Shown: positions 47,006-56,021, numbered from the stretch's first letter. The stretch: 64,000 nucleotides of DNA from an uncultured Opitutia bacterium (GCA_903877135.1 CAIRCN010000056.1:186001-250000); one strand, 5' to 3'. Notes: generated from the sequence alone by a model not told the origin. Numbers and translations: made by a program.

Positions 47006-47987
47006 ATGAAAACCCACCAGCCCATCCTGAATCTCGACGATGTCCAAGCTGCGCGGCGGCGCCTCGCCGGCGGCCTCGGCCTGACGCCTTGCCGCATTGC
47101 GCCGGTGCTCTCGGAAATAGCCGGCGTCCGGATCTGGCTCAAGCGCGACGACCTCCAGCGCACCGGTTCGTTCAAGGAGCGAGGAGCGCGCCCGCGGTGT
47201 GGTCGCGGCTTCGGCGGGAAACCACGCGCTGGGGCTCGCCTACCATGGTGCGTCGCTCGGGGCAAAAATCACGGTTGTAATGCCCACGGGCGCAGCAGCC
47301 GTGAAAGTTGCCCGCTGCCGCAGTCTCGGCGCCACGGTCGTGCTGCACGGCGAAAACTTCGAGCAGGCATACGCCCACGCTGCCGGGCTCGCGGCCGAGT
47401 CTGGCGTGGCGCTCGTGCATCCGTTCGACGACCTGCGCGTTATCGCCGGCCATGGCACAATGGTGCTAGAGATCCTTGATCAGGCGCCCGAGTTGGACAC
47501 GTTGGTCGTGCCGGTCGGCGGTGGCGGCTTGCTAGCCGGCGTGGCGACCGTCGTCAAGTCACTCCGCCCAGATGTGCGCATCGTGACCGTCGAGCCGGAA
47601 CACGCCGCGGGGTTCCTTGCCGCGCAACGCCACGGGGCGCCGCGGGCGGTCACGGTTGGGCCGACGCTCGCCGACGGTCTGGCCGTCGTCCGCGTGGGTG
47701 ATATGACCTTTGCCGTCGCGGCGCCGTTGGTGGATGGCTGCGTGACTGTGAGCGAGGACAATTTGGCGGGCGCAATGAGCCTGCTGGCGCGGCGCGCCGG
47801 GATTGTGGCCGAGGGTGCCGGGGCGGCAGCGCTGGCTGCCGTGCTAGCCGGGAAAATCGCCGGCCGCGCCATCGTGCTACCAATCTGCGGACGCAATATC
47901 GACCTGCGGGTGCACGAACAGATCATCGCGCACAGGCGGGGTTGGGCCCTGGCCCCGCTCCGTGCCGCTGAACCGGCCGCAGCCTGA
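47006..47987 (+). pseudogene. ilvA: threonine ammonia-lyase IlvA, interrupted by a small out-of-frame deletion
   Basis: The first frame (47006 to ~47188) gives the N-terminus up to the PLP Lys motif GSFKERGA. The rest lies in another frame: EERARGVVAASAGNHALGLAYHG, VVPVGGGGLLAGVA, and so on to 47987. Compared with E. coli IlvA, about ten residues between RGA and the GVV..SAGNH segment are missing, so roughly 30 bases not divisible by three are lost. As written, translation stops at 47479. A GTG at 47199 opens the downstream frame but would lack the catalytic Lys. The downstream frame has no regulatory ACT domain, so it is a short-form enzyme. The cause may be real decay or a sequencing/assembly error. 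Confidence 0.85.
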
Positions 47988-47995
47988 TTCGCATC

Positions 47996-48964
47996 TCAGG
48001 CGCGCGGGGCCGTGAGCCGCTCGGGCGACACTCCGCTCCGCACCGCGACGGTCGCGCAGACTTTGGGGACATACATGCGTGTCTCTGATGGCAGCGCCGC
48101 GGAAATTTCGCCGAAGGTTGTAGCGTTGTTCGCCGCGAGCAGCCGCCGAACGCGGCCCTCGCCGGCGTTGTAAGCGGCAAAGACGAGAGGCCACTCGCCG
48201 AACGTCGCGTGGAGCGTGCGCAGGTAATGCGCGGCCGCCCGGGCCGACTTCGTGGTGTCGCCACGATCGTCGGGGAGAAAGGTACTGAGGCCGAGCGCTC
48301 TGGCGGTGTTGGGCATGAGTTGAAACAGCCCTTTTGCCCCCGATGGACTGCGCACACTGGGGTTCAGCGTCGACTCGGCTTCGGCCAGCCAGGCGAGTTC
48401 AGCCGGCACGCCCTCGGCTGCGAACGCCGCCCGCAATTCAGGCATCAACTTAGCGGCGCGCAGCGGCACCGGACGCGCCCGGACGCGCTGCACCCAGAGA
48501 TCATAGTAGGGGATGAAAAACACCGGCGAAGGCGCGGGCTGGCCGGGCTGGGGAGTGGGCCGGATCGCCGGCGGTCGCGGTGACGGGAGTGCTGAGGCCT
48601 GCTTGGCCGCCTCGATGTAGTCCAGCCGTTCGGCGAGCCAGTCCGCGTAGTCCTTATAGCCGGGCAGCGCCCGCAAGGCGACGAGCGCGGCGCGAGCCTC
48701 GGGTTCGTATGCGGCCAGCTCCTTGAGGTCATTGTTATCGAGCGCGCGCTGCAGTCGGGTGGCAAACTGATCCCACAGCTCTTTGTTTGGAAATTCGAAC
48801 TGCTCCTTGATCTCGGGTGGCGCATACTGGTCGAACAGCGATTTGCCCAGGTTGTAGAGTTCGTCCGAGGACGGCTCCGCGGGTTTCGATGGAGCAGGCG
48901 GCGTTTCCGCCGCCCAGCCGGCGACAGCTGACCCTAGGAAAAAAATGACGAAACCGGAACGCAT
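47996..48964 (-). CDS. lytic transglycosylase (SLT domain, MltD-like)
   Basis: 322 residues. Signal peptide (MRSGFVIFFLGSAVAGWAA), a helical N-terminal region (~40-130), a Pro-rich linker, then the SLT domain (~180-310) with catalytic Glu in AWLAEAESTLNPSV, SGAKGLFQLMPNTA and FAAYNAGEGRV. It cleaves the glycan strand of peptidoglycan between MurNAc and GlcNAc. No LysM repeats are present. ATG 48964 is preferred; an upstream ATG at 48994 would put ten residues ahead of the signal peptide. Confidence 0.92.
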   Translation of the reverse strand: MRSGFVIFFLGSAVAGWAAETPPAPSKPAEPSSDELYNLGKSLFDQYAPPEIKEQFEFPNKELWDQFATRLQRALDNNDLKELAAYEPEARAALVALRALPGYKDYADWLAERLDYIEAAKQASALPSPRPPAIRPTPQPGQPAPSPVFFIPYYDLWVQRVRARPVPLRAAKLMPELRAAFAAEGVPAELAWLAEAESTLNPSVRSPSGAKGLFQLMPNTARALGLSTFLPDDRGDTTKSARAAAHYLRTLHATFGEWPLVFAAYNAGEGRVRRLLAANNATTFGEISAALPSETRMYVPKVCATVAVRSGVSPERLTAPRA

Positions 48965-49074
48965 GCGTAACAATGACACTGTCCAGCCATACAAGTTGCC
49001 TGGTCTGGCGCGAGTTCAGGTTGCACTCGGACGATTTTTCGCCCACCGCGCCTTCAGGCTGGGTGGTTTCCCGT

Positions 49075-49102
49075 TTGACCCGTCGGTGAGAGCGTTTACT
49101 TA
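49075..49102 (+). promoter_or_regulatory. putative sigma70-like promoter of miaB
   Basis: TTGACC at 49075-49080, 16-base spacer and TACTTA at 49097-49102. A start near 49108 gives a leader of about ten bases before the GTG at 49117. Confidence 0.45.
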
Positions 49103-49116
49103 GGGCCGCTCTCCAC

Positions 49117-50478
49117 GTGAACCGGGTCCACATCAAAACCTACGGGTGTCAGATGAACGAACGCGACAGCGAGGCTGTTGCAGCGATGCTGCGCGCCCGC
49201 GGCTACCGGATAGTCGCCGACGAGGCGGACTGCGACGTCCTGCTTCTCAACACCTGCTCGGTGCGCGATGCCGCCGAGCAAAAGGCCATCGGCAAGGCCG
49301 GCTACCTCCAGCAACGCAAGGCGAAGCAGCCCGACTTCGTCCTCGGTATACTCGGCTGCATGGCGCAAAACCGCGGTGCGTCGCTGCTCGACCAGTTGCC
49401 CGACGTCGACCTCATCGTTGGCACGCAGAAGTTTCACCAGGTGCCCGGCTATCTCGATAACCTTCGCGCCGCCCGCGCGGCGGGCACGCCCATTGGCGAG
49501 ACCATCGTAGATATCGGCGAGGAGGCAGGTTCGCAGAACACCATTAAGGACCATGCGCTCGTGGAGAAACAGGTCAGTGCGTTCGTCTCGATCCAGCAGG
49601 GCTGCAACATGGACTGCTCGTTCTGCATCGTCCCAAAAACGCGTGGCGACGAGAGGTCGCGGCCGATGGACGAGATCGTCGCCGAATGCCGCGCCCTGGT
49701 GGAGCGCGGCGTGCGCGAAATCACACTGCTCGGGCAGATCGTCACAAGCTACGGCCGCCGCGACTACGCACACACGGACGGCGTGACGCCGTTCGTGCAG
49801 TTGCTCGAGCGCGTGCACGCCATCGACGGCCTCGAACGCATCCGCTTCACTTCGCCGCACCCGCGCGGTTTCCGGGACGACCTCGTCGCCGCCTACGGCC
49901 AGCTACCCAAGCTGTGCGGCTACGTCCATCTACCGCTCCAGTCTGGCAGCAACCGCATCCTCCGCGCGATGAACCGCCCCTACACCCGCGAACGCTACCG
50001 CGAGATCGTCGATGCACTCCGCGCGGTGCGCGCCGACATGTATTTTTCAACCGACGTGATCGTCGGTTTTCCCGGCGAGACCGACGAGGATTTTGCGCAG
50101 ACGCGCGAACTCTTCGAGGCCTGCAACTACGACATGGCTTATGTTTTCAAATATTCGATCCGCACGGGCACTCCCGCCGCGACGATGGCCGACCAGATGC
50201 CCGACGAGGTGAAGGAGGCCCGCAATCAGACCCTGCTCGATATCCTCCAAAAAAACTCCCTCCGCCGCAACGCCCAGCTGCTCGGCACGGTCGAGGAAGT
50301 GCTGGTGGAAGGACCCGACAAGACAGGCGACCGCTTCACCGGACGCACGCGCGGCAACCGCGTGTGTGTGTTCGAGGCCGATCCGCGGTTGATCGGATCG
50401 CTCGTTCCGCTGCGGATCGAGCGCGCCAGCGTGAGCACGCTTTACGGCGAGTTGGTGCTGGCCGGGGTGGAAGGCTGA
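49117..50478 (+). CDS. miaB: tRNA-2-methylthio-N6-isopentenyladenosine-37 synthase
   Basis: 453 residues. N-terminal methylthiotransferase domain with its three Cys (YGCQMN, LNTCSVR, ILGCMAQ), radical SAM domain with CNMDCSFC (~165), and C-terminal TRAM domain (~380-450). This is MiaB rather than RimO by KTYGCQMN and FCIVPKTRG. It inserts a methylthio group at C2 of i6A37 in tRNAs. GTG start. Followed at 58 bases by the membrane protein gene. Confidence 0.95.
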   Translation: MNRVHIKTYGCQMNERDSEAVAAMLRARGYRIVADEADCDVLLLNTCSVRDAAEQKAIGKAGYLQQRKAKQPDFVLGILGCMAQNRGASLLDQLPDVDLIVGTQKFHQVPGYLDNLRAARAAGTPIGETIVDIGEEAGSQNTIKDHALVEKQVSAFVSIQQGCNMDCSFCIVPKTRGDERSRPMDEIVAECRALVERGVREITLLGQIVTSYGRRDYAHTDGVTPFVQLLERVHAIDGLERIRFTSPHPRGFRDDLVAAYGQLPKLCGYVHLPLQSGSNRILRAMNRPYTRERYREIVDALRAVRADMYFSTDVIVGFPGETDEDFAQTRELFEACNYDMAYVFKYSIRTGTPAATMADQMPDEVKEARNQTLLDILQKNSLRRNAQLLGTVEEVLVEGPDKTGDRFTGRTRGNRVCVFEADPRLIGSLVPLRIERASVSTLYGELVLAGVEG

Positions 50479-50536
50479 AAGAGCGGACTCGCCTGCGCCG
50501 CTTTCACCCTTCAACTTCCACTTTTCAATTTTCCTG

Positions 50537-51076
50537 ATGTCACTCCTCCTCGCCACGCTCCTTCCCGGCCTCCTGTTGGTGATTTTGGGCCTGCCGCTGC
50601 TCCTGAACCATTCCGTCGCCGTCGCCGCGCTGAAGTCACTGCCGCGCTCCACCTCGGCCGCCGTCGTGTGCTTTGGCGCCGGCTCACTGTGGTTCCTATG
50701 GAATGTCTGGAACCTCTCCCGCGCGGATTTTGGCGAATACCGGACGTTGCTCACGATCGGTTTCGCGGCGGTCGCCGTGTTGTCGTTCAAATGCGTGCCG
50801 GATTTCCTCGCCGTGCGCGGGTTGTGTGTGCTCGTGCTGTTGTCGGCGTCGCCGCTGTTGGGTGCCGCTTACATGGAATATCAGCATCCGCAGCGGCTGT
50901 TCCTGGTGACTTTCGTTTACGTTTTGATCGCCCTGGCCATCTGGCTCGGCGCGTCGCCCTTCCGGCTGCGGGACTTTTTTGAATGGCTCTTTGCCCGGCC
51001 GGGGCGCACACGGGCGGCGGGCGCGGCCTTGCTGGGTTACGGGCTGCTGCTGACCGTGGTGGCGTTCACCTATTGA
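50537..51076 (+). CDS. integral membrane protein of unknown function
   Basis: 179 residues with five or six hydrophobic segments (~3-22, 42-57, 70-88, 92-112, 118-140, 155-178). PLLLNHSVAVAALKSLPRSTSAAVVCFGAGSLWFLWNV is the best-defined region. I do not recognise the family. It lies between miaB and gmk on the same strand, 9 bases before gmk, likely one transcript. Confidence 0.75.
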   Translation: MSLLLATLLPGLLLVILGLPLLLNHSVAVAALKSLPRSTSAAVVCFGAGSLWFLWNVWNLSRADFGEYRTLLTIGFAAVAVLSFKCVPDFLAVRGLCVLVLLSASPLLGAAYMEYQHPQRLFLVTFVYVLIALAIWLGASPFRLRDFFEWLFARPGRTRAAGAALLGYGLLLTVVAFTY

Positions 51077-51085
51077 CACGCCGCC

Positions 51086-51688
51086 GTGAGCACCGAGCCG
51101 CCCGTTCTTCTGGTCATCGCCGGTCCGGCCGGCTCGGGCAAGAGCACGCTGTGCGACCGGCTCGTCCGCGAGGTGCCCGGATTTTTCCGCGTGATCACCA
51201 CCACCACTCGCGCCCCGCGCGAGGGGGAAATCAACGGCATCCACTACCACTTTCTCTCGCCCGGGCAATTCGACGAAAAGATCGCCGCCGGGGAGTTTCT
51301 CGAATGGGCCTGGGTCCACGGCAAACGCCGCTATGGCACGCTGGAGTCGAGTGTGATGGACCCGATGGCGGGCGGTCAGAGTCTCGTCATCAGTATCGAC
51401 GTGCAAGGGGTGGAAAGCTTCAGGCGCGCCGCGCGGACCAACCCGCTGCTCGCGCGCCGGATGACCACGGTCTTCATCGTGGTCGATCACGACCGGCTGG
51501 TCGCACGGATGCGGGCCCGGGCGCAGGATGACGAAGCGGAGATCGCCGGCCGCATGAAGACCGCGGAGCGCGAGCTGCGCGAGGCGCACAAGTTCGACTA
51601 CATCATCGAGAGCCGAACGCGCGACGAGGACTTCGCAGCCCTGCTGAAAATTCTGGCACTCGCCCGCGCCAAAAGCGCGGCGGCCTGA
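51086..51688 (+). CDS. gmk: guanylate kinase
   Basis: 200 residues. P-loop GPAGSGKST (~11-19), GMP-binding region TTTTRAPREGEINGIHYHFLS, EFLEWAWVHGKRRYGT and SIDVQGVESFR. It phosphorylates GMP to GDP. GTG start at 51086. C-terminal lid and helix AEREL.EAHKFDYIIESRTRDEDF are complete. Confidence 0.95.
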   Translation: MSTEPPVLLVIAGPAGSGKSTLCDRLVREVPGFFRVITTTTRAPREGEINGIHYHFLSPGQFDEKIAAGEFLEWAWVHGKRRYGTLESSVMDPMAGGQSLVISIDVQGVESFRRAARTNPLLARRMTTVFIVVDHDRLVARMRARAQDDEAEIAGRMKTAERELREAHKFDYIIESRTRDEDFAALLKILALARAKSAAA

Positions 51689-51689
51689 G

Positions 51690-51926
51690 TCAGAGCTTCT
51701 TGTGGCTGCCGTCGCAGAACGCGCCGTTGGCCGAGTGCTTGCAGCCGCACCACGCCACTTTGCCTTCGGTGGCGATTTCGACTTTCTTCGGGGCGAAGCC
51801 GGTGCCCTTGTGCGAACCGTCGCAAAACGGCTGGTTTTTCGAACCGCCACAGGTGCAGAACCAGTAGGTGCCGGGTGCGGTGGCCTGAACATAGGGCGAT
51901 TTCTGGGCGATGATAGGATCGGGCAT
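51690..51926 (-). CDS. double-CDGSH iron-sulfur protein
   Basis: 78 residues. Two CDGSH-type [2Fe-2S] sites in one short chain: CTCGGSKNQPFCDGSH and CGCKHSANGAFCDGSH, each with three Cys and one His. Tandem CDGSH proteins occur in bacteria; redox or iron handling is assumed. The stop lies 1 base past the gmk stop, convergent. ATG 51926 is chosen over the upstream ATG at 51956, because it gives the typical MPDPIIAQKSPY start. Confidence 0.92.
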   Translation of the reverse strand: MPDPIIAQKSPYVQATAPGTYWFCTCGGSKNQPFCDGSHKGTGFAPKKVEIATEGKVAWCGCKHSANGAFCDGSHKKL

Positions 51927-52044
51927 GGAAGACAGGGATTGAATTACGGACACCACACCGTGAACCGAAAGCTCGGAAAGTTCAAGGTGCGAGCCGCAAT
52001 TCGTTCTGGTTGGCCAAGCGCCGTCGTGTTGCTAGCGTCGTTCC

Positions 52045-52953
52045 ATGCATTCCTGGCAGAGTCCGCACGGCCGTCCGCTCCCACCCCTCGGGCCGCGCAC
52101 CCTCATCATGGGCGTGCTGAACGTGACGCCCGACTCTTTTTCCGACGGCGGTGAGCTCGTTTCACCGCAGTCCATCATCGAACGTGCCGGACAGATGATC
52201 GAGGCCGGAGCTGACGTGTTGGACCTCGGTGGCGAATCTACGCGGCCGGGCGCGGCAGCGGTTTCCGCTGCCGCGGAACTCGGCCGCGTGCTCCCTGCCA
52301 TCGCGGCATTGCGCCGGTCGTGGCCATCGGTGCCGCTCTCAATCGACACCTACAAGGCCGAGGTAGCCGCCGCGGCCATCGCAGCTGGCGCAGATCTGAT
52401 CAACGACATCTGGGGTTGCACCCACGGTCTCACCTCCGCGGAGCGCAACGCCTGGCAGGCCGCGGCGCGTGCCACCGGCCAGCCACCGCTGCCGTGCGCC
52501 TCCGCGATGGCCGAGACGGCCGCGCGATTGCGTTGCCCGATCATTCTCATGCACAACCGGCCCGACCGCGACTACCGCAATTTCTGGGCCGACCTCACGC
52601 TCGATTTCCGGCTGGGCCTCGCGCTCGCGCACGACGCCGGCGTGGAGGACCGGCAGATCTGGCTCGATCCGGGTTTTGGTTTCGCAAAGGAGCCGCGCCA
52701 CAATCTCGAGGTACTCAAGCATCTCCAGCGCGTCGTCGCGCTCGGTCATCCCGTGCTCGTCGGCACGTCGCGCAAATCCACCATCGGGAAAGTCCTCGGC
52801 ACCGCCGTCGACCGCCGGCTCGAAGGCACTGGTGCCACAGTGGTGTGGGCGATTCAGCAGGGCGCGCGCATGATTCGCGTGCACGATGTCGCGGAAATGG
52901 TTCGCTTCGCCCGCATGGCCGACGCCATCAATGCCGGCCTCGCCTTCGCCTGA
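52045..52953 (+). CDS. folP: dihydropteroate synthase
   Basis: 302 residues. GVLNVTPDSFSDGG and LDLGGESTRPGA near the start, SIDTYKAEVAAAAIAAGADLINDIWG, then LDPGFGFAKEPRHNLEVL and GTSRKSTIGKVLG. It joins pABA to dihydropterin pyrophosphate and is the sulfonamide target. First gene of the folate cluster, 6 bases before folB. An insert around residues 130-155 (CTHGLTSAERNAWQ) is somewhat longer than in E. coli. Confidence 0.95.
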   Translation: MHSWQSPHGRPLPPLGPRTLIMGVLNVTPDSFSDGGELVSPQSIIERAGQMIEAGADVLDLGGESTRPGAAAVSAAAELGRVLPAIAALRRSWPSVPLSIDTYKAEVAAAAIAAGADLINDIWGCTHGLTSAERNAWQAAARATGQPPLPCASAMAETAARLRCPIILMHNRPDRDYRNFWADLTLDFRLGLALAHDAGVEDRQIWLDPGFGFAKEPRHNLEVLKHLQRVVALGHPVLVGTSRKSTIGKVLGTAVDRRLEGTGATVVWAIQQGARMIRVHDVAEMVRFARMADAINAGLAFA

Positions 52954-52959
52954 CCACCC

Positions 52960-53334
52960 ATGGACCGACTCATTCTCCGCGACCTGCGTTTTTTTGGCTA
53001 CCACGGGGTCTACCCCGAGGAGACCAAACGCGGTCAGCATTTCACCGCCACCGTTGAACTCGAACTTTCCCTCGCCGCCGCGGGCCAAAGCGACCGGCTC
53101 GACCACGCCATCGACTACTGCGCCGTGCAAGCCGTCGTGCGCGGAGTGATGGAAGGTCCGCCGCGCCACCTGATCGAAACGCTCGCCGAGCAGGTCGCAG
53201 CAAACCTGCTCGCGCACTTCCCAACGGTGTCCGCGGTCAATGTCGCGGTTGTCAAACCCGCGCCGGCGGTGACCTTCGACTTTGCCGGTGTCGCCGTGCG
53301 CATCCGCCGCGAGCGCGTCCCGCTGCCCGCATGA
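52960..53334 (+). CDS. folB: dihydroneopterin aldolase
   Basis: 124 residues. RDLRFFGYHGVYPEETKRGQHF, LDHAIDYCAVQAVVRGVMEGPPRHLIETLAEQVA and VNVAVVKPAPAV are the FolB core, including the active-site Glu/His region. It cleaves dihydroneopterin to glycolaldehyde and 6-hydroxymethyl-dihydropterin. ATGA overlap with folK at 53331-53334. Confidence 0.93.
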   Translation: MDRLILRDLRFFGYHGVYPEETKRGQHFTATVELELSLAAAGQSDRLDHAIDYCAVQAVVRGVMEGPPRHLIETLAEQVAANLLAHFPTVSAVNVAVVKPAPAVTFDFAGVAVRIRRERVPLPA

Positions 53335-53843
53335 CCGCGTCCGGCAAGCTGCGCCAAGCCCTTATTGGCGCTGGCGCCAATCTTGGCGACCGTCGCGCCA
53401 CTTTGGAGACCGCCCTCGCGCGGCTCCGCGCGCAGCCCGGCGTCAGCGCCGTCGAGCGGTCGTCGTATTACGAAACCGATCCGGTCGGCTATCTCGAGCA
53501 ACCGGCGTTTCTCAATCTCGCCGTTGGCATCGAAACCACGCTGACGCCCGAGGCGCTCATGACCGCGCTGCTTACGATCGAACAGGAATTCGGCCGTGTG
53601 CGGACCGTCCGCTGGGGCCCTCGCACCATCGACCTCGACTTGCTGGCGTTCGAGGGCGAGGTCCGCACCGGGCCAGCCCTGACACTGCCGCACCCACGCA
53701 TGCTCGAACGCCCCTTTGTCACCGTGCCGCTGCGCGAACTGCTGGCCGGCCCGCGTTTTCATTTCCCGCGTTGGGAGCATTTGCGTGCGCAATTGGGCCC
53801 GGACACCGCCGATCCCGCCTTCCTCCGTTTGTCCGATGAGTGA
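53331..53843 (+). CDS. folK: 6-hydroxymethyl-7,8-dihydropterin pyrophosphokinase
   Basis: 170 residues. ALIGAGANLGDRRATLETALARL, SSYYETDPVGYLEQPAFLNLAVGIET, EQEFGRVRTVRWGPRTIDLDLLAFEG and LPHPRMLERPFVTVPL give the full HPPK signature. It makes the pyrophosphate substrate for FolP. The 3' end overlaps folC by 8 bases. Confidence 0.95.
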   Translation: MTASGKLRQALIGAGANLGDRRATLETALARLRAQPGVSAVERSSYYETDPVGYLEQPAFLNLAVGIETTLTPEALMTALLTIEQEFGRVRTVRWGPRTIDLDLLAFEGEVRTGPALTLPHPRMLERPFVTVPLRELLAGPRFHFPRWEHLRAQLGPDTADPAFLRLSDE

Positions 53844-55128
53844 CTACGCAAACGCCGAACAGTATCTTGGCGCGTTGAAAAAACACGGCGTCCGCCTTGG
53901 GCTGGAGCGCATGGAGCACTGGGTGGCGGCGCTGGGTCATCCCGAAGCCGCCGTGCCGTGCGTGCACGTGGCCGGAACCAACGGCAAGGGCTCGGTTGCC
54001 GCGATGCTTGCCTCGATTTTCCGCACGGCCGGCTGGCGGACCGGACTCTACACGTCACCCCACCTCGTGCGCTTAGGCGAGCGCGTGCAAGTCAACGGCG
54101 TCCCGCTCACGGCCGCGGAAATTGCAGCCACCACCCGCGCGTTAGAACCGGTGGCGGCGGGGCTCGTGACCCCAGCCACGCCCGACGGGCATCCGAGTTA
54201 TTTCGAGTTCATGACGGCGCTGGCTTTCCGGCATTTCGCCGCGCAACGCTGCGACTTTGCCGTGATCGAGACGGGGGTGGGCGGCCGGCTCGACGCCACC
54301 AATGTCGTCATGCCCGAGGTGAGCGTCATCACCTCGATTGGGCTCGACCACTGCGAGATGCTCGGCGACACGCTGGAGCAGATTGCCACCGAAAAGGCCG
54401 GCATCATCAAACCCGACCGCCCCGTCGTGCTCGGCCTTGTGCCAGCCGTCGCCGAGGCGGTGATTCGCTCCGCCGCCGCCCGGCACGGTGTGCGGGTGTG
54501 GTCGGTCGCGGAGGAATTTGGCGAAGCCCTCGCACGTTATCCGCAAACGAATCTGGCCGGCGATTACCAGCGGTGGAACGCCGCCACGGCCGTGCTCGCT
54601 GCGCGGTTGCTGCCGCCGCGCTGGCGGCTAGACGAGGCGACCGTGGGGCGCGGCCTGCAGCAGGTCGTCTGGCCCGGCCGCTGGCAACGCACGAGGGTTG
54701 GCGGGCGGCTCATGCTCCTCGATGCGTCACACAACGCCGAGGGCGCGCAGGTGCTCGGCGCCAACCTCGCGCGGCTCACGACGGAAACCGGTCGCGCGCC
54801 GGTCGTCATCGCCGGCGTGCTCGGCGCGGCGCGCGCCCGCCCGCTTTTCGAAGTGCTGGGCCGCCACGCCAGTGCGCTGCACCTCGTCGTGCCGCAACAG
54901 TCGCGCGCCTGCTCGCACGCCCAGCTCGAAGCGTTCGTGCCGGCCGGTTTTCGCGGCCGCGTGCGGCTCTCCACATTAATGGAGCTTTTCCCGTCACCGG
55001 GCATTCTCGCGGCGGACGGGACCGATGAGCCTGTCGTGGTTACCGGATCCATTTACCTCGTCGGTGAAGTGCTGGCCCGTCTCGATCCCACGCTTGGCCC
55101 CGTGGAAAGCGAGCTGCAGGATTTTTGA
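53836..55128 (+). CDS. folC: folylpolyglutamate/dihydrofolate synthase
   Basis: 430 residues. P-loop VAGTNGKGSVAAMLASIF, TSPHLVRLGERVQVNG, ETGVGGRLDATNVV and LLDASHNAEGAQVLG are the Mur-ligase-like FolC motifs. It adds glutamate to dihydropteroate and folates. Last gene of the fol cluster, overlapping folK. ATG 53836 is the family start (MSDYANAEQYLGALKKHG). Confidence 0.95.
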   Translation: MSDYANAEQYLGALKKHGVRLGLERMEHWVAALGHPEAAVPCVHVAGTNGKGSVAAMLASIFRTAGWRTGLYTSPHLVRLGERVQVNGVPLTAAEIAATTRALEPVAAGLVTPATPDGHPSYFEFMTALAFRHFAAQRCDFAVIETGVGGRLDATNVVMPEVSVITSIGLDHCEMLGDTLEQIATEKAGIIKPDRPVVLGLVPAVAEAVIRSAAARHGVRVWSVAEEFGEALARYPQTNLAGDYQRWNAATAVLAARLLPPRWRLDEATVGRGLQQVVWPGRWQRTRVGGRLMLLDASHNAEGAQVLGANLARLTTETGRAPVVIAGVLGAARARPLFEVLGRHASALHLVVPQQSRACSHAQLEAFVPAGFRGRVRLSTLMELFPSPGILAADGTDEPVVVTGSIYLVGEVLARLDPTLGPVESELQDF

Positions 55129-55228
55129 GTCAACCCCACAAGGCTGCCTTGCGGTGTGAGAGGCTTGCGCTGTTCCCGCGCCCACGACAGAAGTGTGGTC
55201 TGCGCGGTGTTCCCGTGCGGCCTTCCAC

Positions 55229-55690
55229 ATGCCCTCCAAGCCTATTCCCGGCTCCAGCGGCGACGTGATCACGACGCTGCCTTCGGCCTATACACCGCAC
55301 GCCGCCACCGGCCTGCTGCACTTGCCGCGTTTTTTGGCGAAGTGCCGTTACGTAAAGGAGCACGGCGCGCTGCCACCGAGCTACGCGAAAAACTACAAGC
55401 GCGGCTGTGACCGCTTTCTCAGCCAGCACCTCGGCGTCCAGCCGGCCGAAGTGGAAAAAATTGTCCTCGAATCGGCGACCGAGGCGGAGATCGACGCGAG
55501 GTTGAAGCAGCTTTTGCCCGCCGACGTGCGCGCTGCGGCGTGGAACCGCCGCTACGTGCAGATGGGCATGACGACGGCTGGCCGCGAGTTTATCAGGGAG
55601 GCGCTGACCGCCATGGGCTGCGCGGACCGCGCAGACGAAATCAGGAGCGTGCCCGACCTGATTGAATTCGATGAAGGCCGTATCGAGTGA
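55229..55690 (+). CDS. DUF5069 domain protein
   Basis: 153 residues. LHLPRFLAKCRYVKEHGALPPSYAKNYKRGCDRFLSQHL and WNRRYVQMGMTTAGREFIREAL fit the DUF5069 family, common in Verrucomicrobiota and Planctomycetota and without known function. It lies 100 bases after folC. A strong hairpin terminator follows. Confidence 0.82.
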   Translation: MPSKPIPGSSGDVITTLPSAYTPHAATGLLHLPRFLAKCRYVKEHGALPPSYAKNYKRGCDRFLSQHLGVQPAEVEKIVLESATEAEIDARLKQLLPADVRAAAWNRRYVQMGMTTAGREFIREALTAMGCADRADEIRSVPDLIEFDEGRIE

Positions 55691-55700
55691 AACAGTCTCA

Positions 55701-55742
55701 AAACAAACCAGCCACTCCTTGAGGGGAGTGGCTGGTTTGTTT
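55701..55742. terminator. strong bidirectional terminator
   Basis: Perfect 18-bp stem AAACAAACCAGCCACTCC (55701-55718) / its complement (55725-55742) with loop TTGAGG. T-rich on both outer sides (GTTTGTTTT forward, GTTTGTTTTGAG reverse). It ends the DUF5069 gene on the plus strand and the tiny basic-protein gene on the minus strand. Confidence 0.93.
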
Positions 55743-55750
55743 TGGGCCGT

Positions 55751-55816
55751 TTACTTCTTTTTGGCCGTCTTTTTTGCAGGCGCCTTGACGGGTTTCTTAG
55801 CAGCTTTCTTAGCCAT
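55751..55816 (-). CDS. 21-residue Lys/Ala/Pro-rich basic protein
   Basis: ATG 55816 to TAA 55751: MAKKAAKKPVKAPAKKTAKK plus one Lys. A GGAG element sits nine bases upstream of the start, and a strong terminator begins 8 bases past the stop. The composition is that of bacterial histone H1-like tails. The SWIB protein at 16 kb starts with the similar MAKKPARKP. It is possibly a nucleoid-binding microprotein; no homologue can be asserted from sequence alone. Confidence 0.65.
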   Translation of the reverse strand: MAKKAAKKPVKAPAKKTAKKK

Positions 55817-55858
55817 TCGTTTATTCTCCAGTTATGTGTTTGTGCCCGGTATCCGGCA

Positions 55859-55871
55859 CCGAATGATTCGG
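55859..55871. repeat. 13-bp palindrome upstream of the basic-protein gene
   Basis: CCGAATGATTCGG, perfect around one central base, ~45 bases upstream of the 21-residue protein start. It could be an operator. Next to it, CCGGTATCCGG (55847-55857) is nearly palindromic too. Confidence 0.35.
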
Positions 55872-56021
55872 CATTGCGGACGCACGAGACAGTATGAAGT
55901 TCTCTCAACCGGCTTAGATGCGCAACACAAATGAGCACTTCGGCGATTATGGCGTCTCGTGCGGCAGTGCTTCCGCGCACTCTCGTCGTGACGTGGCGCT
56001 GTTGCACGTTACGATGCTCGC

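Noticed and set aside
55552-56007. 151-codon minus-strand frame across the terminator
   Set aside because: It runs through the strong terminator hairpin and the tiny basic-protein gene in a different frame; composition is not protein-like.
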